64,000 nucleotides of DNA, from assembly GCF_013415845.1 (NCBI RefSeq), contig NZ_CP058907.1, forward strand, positions 2,294,001 to 2,358,000, in the 5' to 3' direction. The position numbers were made by a program, and so were the translations under genes. The notes under the pieces are model-generated. The model was not told the origin of the DNA, made no database searches, and was given only the letters and a program-made list of their open reading frames with translations. The stretch is from Rhodopseudomonas palustris (GTDB lineage: Bacteria; Pseudomonadota; Alphaproteobacteria; Rhizobiales; Xanthobacteraceae). Positions 1 through 10,345 of this stretch are shown here, piece after piece; the first letter of the stretch is position 1; the number at the start of each line of letters is the position of its first letter.

Positions 1-230
1 CAATCCTTGTAGAAGATGTCGACGCCGTCCTTGGTCTTGACGAATCCGCTGCTCATTCCGTGGTCTCCTTGTGAAGGTCGCTGAGGGTGGAGCTGCTGTG
101 CGATGGCGGTGCCGGGAAGAAGGGCGACGCAGGCGGCACCCACGATCGCGTCGCGTCGGGTGATGTGGAGGGCGCGGGGTTCCAGCGCTCGTGACGATCG
201 CGCCACATTATCGTGATCGGGGTTGTTCAT
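1..230 (-). CDS. alpha/beta hydrolase with Tat-type leader (N-terminal part only)
   Basis: The reading frame is open from an ATG at 230 down to the window edge (76 codons, C-terminus outside). Residues 24-45 carry a twin-arginine leader: TRRDAIVG, then a hydrophobic stretch ending in an AIA-QQ cleavage-like site. After a short linker comes MSSGFVKTKDGVDIFYKDW, the typical start of chloroperoxidase-type alpha/beta hydrolases, so the catalytic triad lies beyond the window. A GGAG stands before the ATG at 230. A second, better AAGGAG stands before an in-frame ATG at 56, so a cytoplasmic form starting there is possible. It sits 40 bp behind the hydrolase that ends at 271 and is probably co-transcribed. 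Product class is a family inference; substrate unknown. Confidence 0.75.
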   Translation of the reverse strand, partial: MNNPDHDNVARSSRALEPRALHITRRDAIVGAACVALLPGTAIAQQLHPQRPSQGDHGMSSGFVKTKDGVDIFYKD

Positions 231-270
231 CGTTGGTCTCCAGCTTGCTAATCCCGGCAGCGTGACGCGC

Positions 271-972
271 TCAGCCTGCCGCCACCGTGCGTACGGCGTC
301 GAGGATCACATCGGCGACAGCCAGTGGCTGCGACAAAATGGACAGATGGCTCGCCTTCAGCTCGGTGGTCTTGGCATTCAGGCGAACAGCGAGTTCGCGT
401 TCGAGCTCGACGCTGACGATGCGGTCGTCGGTCGAGACGATGTACCAATTCGGCCGGGTTTCCCACGCTGCCTTGCTGATCTTGTCGGCGAAGGTGGTGG
501 TCGGCAGCGGTGGCTGCAGCACCGCCAGCAGGCGCGCGTCGTCTTTCGGTAGATCCTGCGCGACATCGTTGACCCAGCCTGCTTCGCTGAGCTTGAGATG
601 GCCATGGCCGTCATCGACGATCTGGCTCAGGCCTGGCGGAGACGGGTGCGAGCCAACCAGATCACCGACGGATTCGCCGACCTTCGGCGGCAGGGCCGCG
701 ACGAAGACGAGGGCTTTGACCTTGGGGTCGTTGCCGGCCTGGGTAATTACCGCGCCGCCCCAGCTGTGGCCCACCAACACGACGGCGCCTTGGATGCTGT
801 CCAGCACGATCCTCGTGGCTTCGACGTCGGCGGCGAGGGACGTGGTGGGGTTCTGCACCGCGACCACTGCAATGCCCTGGTTGAGGAGATGCGGGATCAC
901 GAGCCGCCAGCTCGATCCGTCGGCCCATGCGCCATGCACCAGCACCACCGTGGGAGAGGACGAATTGGGCAT
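271..972 (-). CDS. alpha/beta hydrolase (EstC / salicylate-esterase-like)
   Basis: A 233-residue cytoplasmic alpha/beta hydrolase. Near the N-terminus VLVHGAWADGSSW gives the oxyanion-hole HG motif, and GHSWGG is the nucleophile elbow with the catalytic Ser. The C-terminal half has STDDR (acid) and KASHLS (His), so the triad looks complete. The length fits the EstC/methyl-esterase-like family of about 230-240 residues. The ATG at 972 is chosen because AGGAG lies seven bases upstream. An in-frame ATG at 987 has no ribosome site. The Tat-leader hydrolase follows 40 bp downstream, suggesting a two-gene unit. The exact ester substrate cannot be inferred. Confidence 0.88.
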   Translation of the reverse strand: MPNSSSPTVVLVHGAWADGSSWRLVIPHLLNQGIAVVAVQNPTTSLAADVEATRIVLDSIQGAVVLVGHSWGGAVITQAGNDPKVKALVFVAALPPKVGESVGDLVGSHPSPPGLSQIVDDGHGHLKLSEAGWVNDVAQDLPKDDARLLAVLQPPLPTTTFADKISKAAWETRPNWYIVSTDDRIVSVELERELAVRLNAKTTELKASHLSILSQPLAVADVILDAVRTVAAG

Positions 973-988
973 CGCGTGACTCCTCATT

Positions 989-1001
989 GAGATTGTATCT
1001 C
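989..1001. promoter_or_regulatory. palindrome before the hydrolase pair
   Basis: GAGAT-TGT-ATCTC is a perfect 5-3-5 inverted repeat 17 bp upstream of the chosen start codon at 972. It is placed where a repressor operator would block the hydrolase pair. No regulator gene is adjacent within the window, so its owner is unknown. Confidence 0.35.
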
Positions 1002-1138
1002 GGCCACCCTGATCTACGGCCTATGTGCCTCCGGCTCTTGTCGGTTCGCACGAGAACTTGGATGTTCGGATGATAGACGTGCGCCGTCGTCCGGCGGGCT
1101 CGGATACTTGCTCTGGCTGGAACGCGCGGTAATCGGAC

Positions 1139-4100
1139 TTAAGCCGATCGCGGGAGCGTGAACTGAAAGCGCGCGCCGTGCGGCTTCAGCGAGGTGGCAA
1201 GCAGCCGGCCACCATGGGCGTCGATGATCGATTTGCTGATCGATAAGCCCATGCCCATGCCTTGCGGCTTCGTCGTCACCAGCGCCTCGAACAGCTGATC
1301 GATTCGATCCTCGTCGAAGCCGAAGCCATTATCCGTGACGCTGACAGTGACGCTGCCCGGGTCGTTGGTATCACTGGCGACCGTCAGCACTCGGCGGCCT
1401 TCGATCGTCGCCATCGACTCGACCGCGTTCATCGTCAGATTGAGCAGCACCTGCTGGAGCTGAACCTTGTTGCCGAGAACAACAGCATCGCCGCTATCCA
1501 GCCGGGTTTCGAGATGGATGCTGTGGTGGCGCAGCTCGCTCTGGATGATCGACAGGATTTCCCGCGCCACCTCGTTGATATCGACCGGCGCCATTTGGGG
1601 CGTCGATTTCACGGCCAACCCGCGGATGGTCTGAACCACGTTTGCGGCACGGCGGCCGTTTTCGATCACTCGGTTTGCGGCGTTCTTGGCCTCGGCGATC
1701 GACGGCTGTTCGTTGTTGAGCCAGCGCAGACAGACGTCGGCATTGGTGATGATGGCGGTGAGCGGCTGATTGATCTCATGGGCGATCGAGATCACCAATT
1801 CGCCGATCGCGGTCAGGCGCGACATCCGCATCAGTTCGGACTGCGATTTCTGCAGGGCGTCGACCAGCGCGTCCTTCTCTTCGAGGAAGGCGTTCTTAAG
1901 GGACATCGCCGCCTGCGACGACAGCAGCTTGAGCACCGACAGCTTGCCGGGCGTGAACACACCGGCGGTCAGGTTATTCTCCAGAAAGATGATGCCGATC
2001 AGCTTGCTGCGCTTCATCAGCGGAAGGCACAGGATTGACCGCGCTTTCAGTCGGGCCACATAGGGGTCAGCTGCAAATCGGCTGCCAAGAGCGTCGTCGA
2101 TCGTGATTGCCTCGCCGGTGCGGGCGACGAGGTTGACGATCGACCGGGGCACCTCATCGGTCGATGCGATGTCCTCGCGCAGCACGACCACGGTCCCGGC
2201 TTCAGCGGTCCTGGCTTCTGCGCGGATCGATAGATCGTCGTCCTGCGGCAGGATCAGGAGCCCACGCTGCGCGCCGGCGTGTTCGAGCACCAACGTCATC
2301 AGCGTTTCCATCAGCCGCGGTACGCCGGATTCGTTGGAGACGGCCTCAGAGGTGCGCAGCACGGCGGCGAGATCGAAACTCTCGGCAATGCTGGAAGGAA
2401 CCTGAGCCGATGCCGAAAGCGCGGCCGCGAGTTCCGGATAAAGGCGATCGATTTGGGCGGCCTTGGCGAAAGCGCCCCATTGCTGATAGCCGTCGCGCGC
2501 CTTGGCGAGATGGGCGTGGTAGGCGGTGTCGAGTCCCTGCTGGCGGCAAAAGCAGGCGGCGAGTTCATGGGCGATGGCTTCGACCTGCGAGACCCGGCCG
2601 CGGTGCGACGACGAGATCGCCTGCTGATAGAGCCGCAGCGCCTCGAACGGGCGGTGCTGCAGCCGCGCGATCTCGGCTTCCAGCAGTGCCCGCGCTCCTC
2701 TGTAGTTTTCGGGATTATGGACTTCCCAGGTGGCCATCTGTCGATGCGCGTCGGCAAGGAGTTCGGCCAGCTCGGCATGCGGCGCCGGCGGCGTGGCCAA
2801 GTCCATATTCGCGGCGCTGATCACGCCGACATAGAAATAGTAGATCGAATATTCGTGATGGCCGACGGTGCTCCACAGCAATGGCTGTGCCTTGCGCAGC
2901 GCTGCGAATGCCGCGACGTAATCACCGGCGAAGTACAGCGCCTGCATCTTGCGGATCCAGAACCAGCACAGCGCAATGTCCAGGCTGCGGTTCGCCGCCA
3001 GCTCGCTGGCGAATTGCTCTTCGTCAAAGCCCTCACTGCTGAGCGAGCCCAATGCCACGGTGTCGCCGCGCAGCGACCGCAGGAATTGGAGCTGCGTGGT
3101 GATGATGTAGACGATCAAGCCGAATTTCGCTCGCTTCATCAGCGCAAGGCGGGCGCCTGCCTCGAGCTCGACTTCGTCGAGCGGGTCGCCAGCGGAAAGC
3201 CGATTGGTGATCAACGTGCAGGACGAGAACCCCGCATATGTCAGATCGCCGGTCTCGTTGGCTTCCTCGAACGCCCGGCGCAGATAAGGCTGCGCTTCGT
3301 TGAGCGCGCGAGCCCAGGGCAGCACGTGAGCGCCATAGGTCAGGTGAACGCGCGCCTTGTATTGGTTGAGGCCGCGGGTTTCGACCAGCCGTAGCCCGAG
3401 GTCGCCAAATTTGAGCGCGGTGGCGTAGTCGCCGAAGCAGGGGCCGACAACCATGCCGAGATACGCGTAGGCGAGGGCAGAGGCGTCGGTGTTGCCGTGC
3501 TGAATGCTCAGATTGGCCATCCGGGACAGCAGCAAGCACACCAGGTTAAGATCGGTGAAGAACGCTGGCGCCAGCGCTGCCGTCATGACCGAGAGCGCCG
3601 CCGATCGCGAGCGGTCCGTCGAGGTTGGTAGATCAAGCAAAGACTCAATGCTGCGGCTGCCGATGCGCTGGGTCAGCAGTTGATATTCGGCGCTTGCCTC
3701 CTGGCGATCCGGATGCCGCGACCAGACGATGCCGACATTCCGCAAATAGGCGAGGCACCCCTCGATCGCGAGGTCGCTGTGATCCATCGCGGTGTAGAGC
3801 GTGATCTGCAGCGCAACCACGGCAGCAATCGCGACGTCTCCACGCGCCTTGGATACGAGCTGGCGCAGCCGCTCTTCCGCTTCGGTCAGGGCGCCGGTCA
3901 GAAATTCGCATTCGGCGAGCTGATATTCGACGTCGTAGGCCAGATCGGGCTGCTCGGCCCATCGATGCTCGCCGAGCAGGTTAAGCGCCGCCGCGAGATA
4001 GACCCGCGCCGAACTGTAGGCGATCGCCTTCTTGGCCGCGCGGCCAGCCTTCAGATTGTAGCCAGCGGCCAGCACCATCTCCGAGCGCGATGACAGCAGT

Positions 4101-6277
4101 GGTGCGCCGAGATTGTAGTGATTGGCGATGCTGAACAGCGCGTCGGACGAGGTCGGAACGGAGTTGGCCAGGTGCCGGGCGATCGCCAGATGCTCGGTCG
4201 GCAGATCCGAAGGATCGATCAGCCGGTAGGCGGCCTCGCGCACGCGGTCATGCACGAACCGGTAATCGTCCTCGGTGCGCAACAGCAGTTCGTTGGCGAC
4301 GAGGTCCTGCAGCGCCTCGTGGACGTCCTCCACAGTGATGTCGCGGAGCTGCGCCAACAGGCACGCTTCCGCAGTCATGCCAAGGGTGGAGAATGTCTGC
4401 AGCACGTCTCGGGTGCGGGACGGAAGCCGGTGGAGCTTCCGGCTCATCAGATCGACGACGTTGTCGGTGAAGCCTTTTTCGTCGATCAGCTCGATGTTCC
4501 AGATCCACTCGTGATGCAGCAGATGGAAGCTGACGAGCTGCTCGTCGACCAGCGACGAAAAGAACTGGATCGCGAAGAACGGATTGCCACCTGTCTTGCG
4601 ATGGATCAGCGCCGCCAGCGGGGCGACGTGGTCCGGCTCGGCGCGCAGAACGTCGGCGACCAGCGCACAGATGTCGTCTGCACTGAGCGAAGCAAGGCGG
4701 ATCTCTTCGATACGCGACACGCTGTGCCGGATCTCCGCCAGCGCGCAGGAGAGCGGATGGTTGTCGTCCACTTCGTTGTCGCGATAAGCCCCGACGAGCA
4801 GAAGATGACGGGTATCGATGTTCTGTGCAAGCCGCACCAGAAATTCGGAGGTCGCGTTGTCGAGCCATTGCAGGTCGTCGAGAAACAGCACCAGCGGATG
4901 CTCCGCACGCGCGATCGCGGCGAGGAAGCGGGCCAGAACGGCCTCAAATAGGCTCTTGCTCTCCTGCGGCGGTAGGTCCGGCAGCGGCGGCTGCTCGCCG
5001 ATCACCAGGGCGAGATCGGGGACCAGATTCACCATCAGCTCGCCGTGCTCGCCGACGGCCTCCTGCAGCGCAGCGCGCCATTGGTCCAGCTCACCGCAGT
5101 CGAGACCGAGGATCTGTCGTACCAGGGATCGAAATGCTTGGGCGAGCGTGGCGAATGGGATATCGCGCTTGTACTGATCGAACTTGCCGGCGATGAACCA
5201 GCCATTGGTCGGGGCAAGACTCTTGCGCAGCTCGCTGACCACCGATGATTTTCCGGCGCCGGAATAGCCGGAGATCAGGACCCATTCGGTGGTGCCGGTC
5301 GAGGCTGCACGGTGGTAGGCAGACAGGATCGCGTTGATCTCGCCCTCCCGGCCGTACAGCTTCTCCGGCATCCGGACGATGCCGGCGGCGTCGTGCTCGG
5401 TCAGATGGACGCCGGCCGTTGTGCCGTAAGTCTCCCATGCGGTGAGGCAGGCCCGCAGATCGCGCTCGACGCCGATCGCGGTCTGGTACCGGTCATCCGC
5501 GGATTTTTCCAGCAGCCGCAATGCGATCCGTTCGATCGCGGAGGTGGCTGCCGAAGCGTTCGGCAGCGGGTTCGGTTTGCGGGCGATGTGGTAGTGGATC
5601 CACTGGCCCGGGTTGGAAGCGAAGAACGGCAGGCTGCCCGAGGCTAGCATCTGGTAGAGCAGGATGCCGAAGACATAGAGATCGCTCCGCGCATCGATCG
5701 AGCGATTGAGCCTTCCAGTCTGCTCCGGCGACATATAGGTCGGCGATCCGATCTCGGTGCCAAACATATCGGGTCGCTCGCGGTTAAGCCGCGAGGCGCA
5801 GGCGAGGCATGTCAACCAGACCCGGTCGGATGGATCGATCCAAATCGCGTCCGGGCTCAGATTGCGGTGGATCAGGCCTTTGCCATGGATGTGTCCGAGC
5901 GCCTGCGCGATGCCGATGCCCCAACGTAGCAGCCGCGCCACCGGCAACGGCTGCCCGATCTTCCCGGACAGAGGCTGGGCGTCGTGGTCATCGATGATCA
6001 GCCCGGTGCGGCCGTCGATTGTCACCAGGTCGCGCGGGCGGAGGACGTAGTCAGCATCGAGATCGCGGGTGAGGGCGAATTCACGGGTAAGCTGCTGTGC
6101 CGCTGGAGGATCATCGAGATCGGCCAGCACCACGAGGCTTGGTGGATTGATGCCGTCGGCTCGGCGCCGAAAGACGCTCAAACCGCCTTCGCGCCGCACC
6201 AATTCCATCGGAGCGTCGATCTGTTTCACGGCACCGATCCAGTTGTGGCGCTCGGCCCGCCAATCAGATCCGGCCAT
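1139..6277 (-). CDS. pseudokinase-AAA-GAF-histidine kinase fusion
   Basis: A 1712-residue signalling protein. Domains in order: Ser/Thr-kinase fold (about 20-280), AAA/MalT-like ATPase with Walker A GYSGAGKSS (337-345) and Walker B LVLFLDDLQW (462-471), a long helical TPR-like middle (about 700-1280), GAF (about 1325-1460), then HisKA with AHEINQPL (phospho-acceptor His near 1500) and HATPase with N box NAVESM, DNGFGF and GMGMGLS. The kinase fold looks catalytically dead: the HRD loop reads HRN (137-139), the DFG position reads TCL, and no VAIK lysine is evident, while SPE and the following Asp remain. The ATPase and histidine kinase look intact. No transmembrane segment is seen. Its start overlaps the lone receiver gene by 14 bp, so co-expression with two response regulators is likely. 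Confidence 0.92.
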   Translation of the reverse strand: MAGSDWRAERHNWIGAVKQIDAPMELVRREGGLSVFRRRADGINPPSLVVLADLDDPPAAQQLTREFALTRDLDADYVLRPRDLVTIDGRTGLIIDDHDAQPLSGKIGQPLPVARLLRWGIGIAQALGHIHGKGLIHRNLSPDAIWIDPSDRVWLTCLACASRLNRERPDMFGTEIGSPTYMSPEQTGRLNRSIDARSDLYVFGILLYQMLASGSLPFFASNPGQWIHYHIARKPNPLPNASAATSAIERIALRLLEKSADDRYQTAIGVERDLRACLTAWETYGTTAGVHLTEHDAAGIVRMPEKLYGREGEINAILSAYHRAASTGTTEWVLISGYSGAGKSSVVSELRKSLAPTNGWFIAGKFDQYKRDIPFATLAQAFRSLVRQILGLDCGELDQWRAALQEAVGEHGELMVNLVPDLALVIGEQPPLPDLPPQESKSLFEAVLARFLAAIARAEHPLVLFLDDLQWLDNATSEFLVRLAQNIDTRHLLLVGAYRDNEVDDNHPLSCALAEIRHSVSRIEEIRLASLSADDICALVADVLRAEPDHVAPLAALIHRKTGGNPFFAIQFFSSLVDEQLVSFHLLHHEWIWNIELIDEKGFTDNVVDLMSRKLHRLPSRTRDVLQTFSTLGMTAEACLLAQLRDITVEDVHEALQDLVANELLLRTEDDYRFVHDRVREAAYRLIDPSDLPTEHLAIARHLANSVPTSSDALFSIANHYNLGAPLLSSRSEMVLAAGYNLKAGRAAKKAIAYSSARVYLAAALNLLGEHRWAEQPDLAYDVEYQLAECEFLTGALTEAEERLRQLVSKARGDVAIAAVVALQITLYTAMDHSDLAIEGCLAYLRNVGIVWSRHPDRQEASAEYQLLTQRIGSRSIESLLDLPTSTDRSRSAALSVMTAALAPAFFTDLNLVCLLLSRMANLSIQHGNTDASALAYAYLGMVVGPCFGDYATALKFGDLGLRLVETRGLNQYKARVHLTYGAHVLPWARALNEAQPYLRRAFEEANETGDLTYAGFSSCTLITNRLSAGDPLDEVELEAGARLALMKRAKFGLIVYIITTQLQFLRSLRGDTVALGSLSSEGFDEEQFASELAANRSLDIALCWFWIRKMQALYFAGDYVAAFAALRKAQPLLWSTVGHHEYSIYYFYVGVISAANMDLATPPAPHAELAELLADAHRQMATWEVHNPENYRGARALLEAEIARLQHRPFEALRLYQQAISSSHRGRVSQVEAIAHELAACFCRQQGLDTAYHAHLAKARDGYQQWGAFAKAAQIDRLYPELAAALSASAQVPSSIAESFDLAAVLRTSEAVSNESGVPRLMETLMTLVLEHAGAQRGLLILPQDDDLSIRAEARTAEAGTVVVLREDIASTDEVPRSIVNLVARTGEAITIDDALGSRFAADPYVARLKARSILCLPLMKRSKLIGIIFLENNLTAGVFTPGKLSVLKLLSSQAAMSLKNAFLEEKDALVDALQKSQSELMRMSRLTAIGELVISIAHEINQPLTAIITNADVCLRWLNNEQPSIAEAKNAANRVIENGRRAANVVQTIRGLAVKSTPQMAPVDINEVAREILSIIQSELRHHSIHLETRLDSGDAVVLGNKVQLQQVLLNLTMNAVESMATIEGRRVLTVASDTNDPGSVTVSVTDNGFGFDEDRIDQLFEALVTTKPQGMGMGLSISKSIIDAHGGRLLATSLKPHGARFQFTLPRSA

Positions 6278-6650
6278 TGGGGCCGGATGCCAGCGCGCGC
6301 TGAATACAGTGTACCAGAGTTTCCGCGTCGAAAGGTTTGCTCAGAAATCCGATCGCGCCGAGCGCCCGGGCTCGGGCCTCGATCCGCTCGTCTGGGAATG
6401 CGGTGATGTAGATCACCGGCGGTGCGCTGCCTTCGGCGGCTAAACGGGCGTGCAGGTCGAGGCCGCTCATCTCTGCCATCTGCACATCGGTGATGAGGCA
6501 GCAGGTGGTAGATCGGGTATCGGAGGCGAGGAATTGCGGCGCCGACGCAAAGCCGCGCGCCGTGTGTCCGAGCGAGCGGATCAATCCTTCGATGGCGATC
6601 CGGACGTTTTCGTCGTCGTCTATCACCGTTATGATCTTGCCGATGGTCAT
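6264..6650 (-). CDS. single-domain response regulator (receiver only)
   Basis: A 128-residue CheY-like receiver with no output domain. The acidic pocket is the IDDDE near residue 10, the phospho-acceptor Asp lies in LITDVQM, the conserved Thr in YITAF, and the Lys in LSKPF. The start ATG at 6650 has GAGGA eight bases upstream; longer in-frame starts at 6659-6665 lie inside that ribosome site. The gene overlaps the large pseudokinase/histidine-kinase gene by 14 bp and follows the FixJ-like regulator by 88 bp, so it may be an intermediate or phosphate sink in one phosphorelay. That role is inferred from order only. Confidence 0.9.
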   Translation of the reverse strand: MTIGKIITVIDDDENVRIAIEGLIRSLGHTARGFASAPQFLASDTRSTTCCLITDVQMAEMSGLDLHARLAAEGSAPPVIYITAFPDERIEARARALGAIGFLSKPFDAETLVHCIQRALASGPNGRI

Positions 6651-6738
6651 TTCTGCCATCCTCAAGAGTGATGCAGTACGATCCGACGCTCAGAAACTGT
6701 GCGGCACCAGTTTCTGCAATATAAGTCATACGATGGTT

Positions 6739-7371
6739 TTACGTCGCTTCCCCAGCGCGCGGCGCGAGAACTTCGGCCATTCGCACCAAATCGGCGAGTG
6801 ACCGTGCGCCCATCTTCTTCATCACGCGGCCGCGATGAATCTTCACTGTGATCTCGCTCAGTCCGAGATCCGCGGCGACGTTCTTGTTCATCGATCCGGC
6901 CGATACCATCTCGAAGATCTGCTTTTCGCGCGGGGTGAGGGCATCAAAGCGGTGCACGATCTCGTTGCGCTTGTGTTCCGCCTCGCGACGCCGGCGATCG
7001 AGCTCGACCGCCGCTGACACCGCGTCCAGCATCTCCTGGTCGCGGAACGGCTTGGTTAGGAAGTCGACGGCACCGGCCTTCATCCCCCGCACCGTCATCG
7101 GCACATCGCCATAGCCGGTCATGAAAATGATCGGGACCCGGACTTCCAGCCGTGACAGCATGTCCTGCAGGTCCAGACCGCTGGTGCCGGGCAGGCGGAC
7201 ATCGAGGATCAGGCAGTTGGCATCGGGCGGAACGCCCGCCGTCAGCAAGTCTTGCGCCGATCCGAACAGCGCCACCCGATGGCCGACGGACCTGAACAGG
7301 CCTTCCAGCGCTTCTCTGATGCCGGCGTCGTCATCGACGACCACGATCAGGGGGCTGGGAAGGGAAGCCAT
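6739..7371 (-). CDS. FixJ/NarL-family response regulator
   Basis: A 210-residue two-domain regulator. The N-terminal receiver has VVDDD, the phospho-acceptor Asp in LILDVRLPG, Thr in FMTGYGD and Lys in LTKPF. The C-terminal LuxR-type helix-turn-helix reads ALTPREKQIFEMV ... NKNVAADLGLSEITVKIH. This architecture is that of FixJ, NodW and TtrR. Start at the ATG 7371 (MASLPSPLIVVVDDD) fits homologues; a TTG at 7452 would add 27 unrelated residues. It heads the likely operon with the lone receiver and the giant histidine kinase, and is the best candidate for the DNA-binding output of that system. Target genes unknown. Confidence 0.92.
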   Translation of the reverse strand: MASLPSPLIVVVDDDAGIREALEGLFRSVGHRVALFGSAQDLLTAGVPPDANCLILDVRLPGTSGLDLQDMLSRLEVRVPIIFMTGYGDVPMTVRGMKAGAVDFLTKPFRDQEMLDAVSAAVELDRRRREAEHKRNEIVHRFDALTPREKQIFEMVSAGSMNKNVAADLGLSEITVKIHRGRVMKKMGARSLADLVRMAEVLAPRAGEAT

Positions 7372-7610
7372 CAAAAGGGTCTGCGTCCTCTGCGATTCCG
7401 CGCCGCCGAAATCTAAACAAGCTTTGGCGGACAATCCAGTTTTCAGCGCCAAATGACGGCTCTGACGGCAGCTGAATGCGGCCGGCTACTCGGGTTCCTC
7501 CCGCAAGCGCAATGTAAACCTTGGTTTGCTCTCGGCGAAACCAATGCAGCACCGCAGCGCACGTTGGTCCGACTTCAGCGTGTCGCCGAACTGCCGTTCA
7601 ATCACCGGCA

Positions 7611-8219
7611 ATGACAGCGATCACCGCACCCAGAGCCGAAGCCATGTCCCGGTTAGCCAGCCCAAGCGAGGCCTTTGCGTGTCTGGCGGAGATGCTGCAG
7701 GAGGCATCCGACGCGGTCGAGGACGATCCGTTCGCCGCCCGGGCGTGCCTGGCCCGGGCCACGATGTTGCTGCGTGAGGTCCAGGCACGTCATGCGCCGG
7801 AGGCGTCCGCCGAACGTCCCGATCAGTCGCAGGCTCTCGGGCTGGCGCGCTGGCAGCTCAATCGTGTGCTGCTGCATGTCGATCAGCACCTAGGGGAAAG
7901 CCTTCTGATCCGGGATCTGGCGCAACTGATCGGTCTCAGCCCTGGCCATTTTGCCCGTGCGTTTCGGCGCAGTACCGGGGTGGCTCCGCGTGGGTTCGTG
8001 CTCGAGCGCCGGGTCGCGCGCGCCAAGCAACTGATGCGGACGACGGAGCTGCCGCTTTCCGAAATCGCACTTGCCTGCGGATTAAGCGATCAGGCGCATC
8101 TGTCGCGCATCTTCCGCCGCTACACCGGGAATACGCCGAATGCCTGGCGCCGCGAATGGCACGACCGGCCGAGCTCCGCCGGGCGGCGCGACGATGAGCC
8201 CCGGGTCGCTTCGCTGTAA
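7611..8219 (+). CDS. AraC-family transcriptional regulator
   Basis: A roughly 202-residue regulator with a C-terminal AraC/XylS double helix-turn-helix (LIRDLAQLIGLSPGHFARAF and the signature LPLSEIALACGLSDQAHLSRIFRRYTG). The short helical N-terminal part does not resemble the cupin sensor of AraC, so the effector is unknown. The start is uncertain: ATG 7611 is used, ATG 7644 (MSRLASPSEAF) is also possible, and neither has a strong ribosome site. It is divergent from the FixJ-like gene and convergent with the sigma-54 activator that ends at 8259. Proteins with this layout often sit beside two-component systems, but no target is evident here. Confidence 0.88.
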   Translation: MTAITAPRAEAMSRLASPSEAFACLAEMLQEASDAVEDDPFAARACLARATMLLREVQARHAPEASAERPDQSQALGLARWQLNRVLLHVDQHLGESLLIRDLAQLIGLSPGHFARAFRRSTGVAPRGFVLERRVARAKQLMRTTELPLSEIALACGLSDQAHLSRIFRRYTGNTPNAWRREWHDRPSSAGRRDDEPRVASL

Positions 8220-8258
8220 GTTCCAGTCGTCGTTGCGGCGTTGTCCGAAGCGCCGGGC

Positions 8259-10184
<1,926 letters not shown>

Positions 10185-10198
10185 CGGACGCTCCGAGT

Positions 10199-10243
10199 TT
10201 TCGTAACTCGACTACGAAATTCCGTATATTACGAGATCTCGTA
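10199..10243. promoter_or_regulatory. candidate enhancer (UAS) repeats for the sigma-54 activator
   Basis: Two inverted repeats lie between the divergent genes: TTTCGTA-N7-TACGAAA (10199-10219) and the perfect 14-bp palindrome TACGAGATCTCGTA (10230-10243). They share CGTA/TACG half-sites and lie about 60-100 bp upstream of the -24/-12 promoter, the usual place for enhancer-binding-protein sites. They also overlap the activator's own promoter region, so autoregulation is possible. Confidence 0.55.
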
Positions 10244-10297
10244 TTCAGCAATCCGCCAAAACCGCCCATACAGTCGCATCTGGCGGCCAATCGGTGG

Positions 10298-10313
10298 TTG
10301 GCACGCTCCTTGC
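10298..10313 (+). promoter_or_regulatory. sigma-54 (-24/-12) promoter of the cyanate operon
   Basis: TTGGCACGCTCCTTGC matches the sigma-54 consensus TGGCAC-N5-TTGC, with GG (10300-10301) and GC (10312-10313) separated by exactly ten bases. Transcription would start near 10325, giving a leader of about 20 bases before the GGAGGT and ATG at 10346. Confidence 0.88.
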
Positions 10314-10345
10314 GGTTGGGACCTCGACGTCACGCAGGAGGTCCC

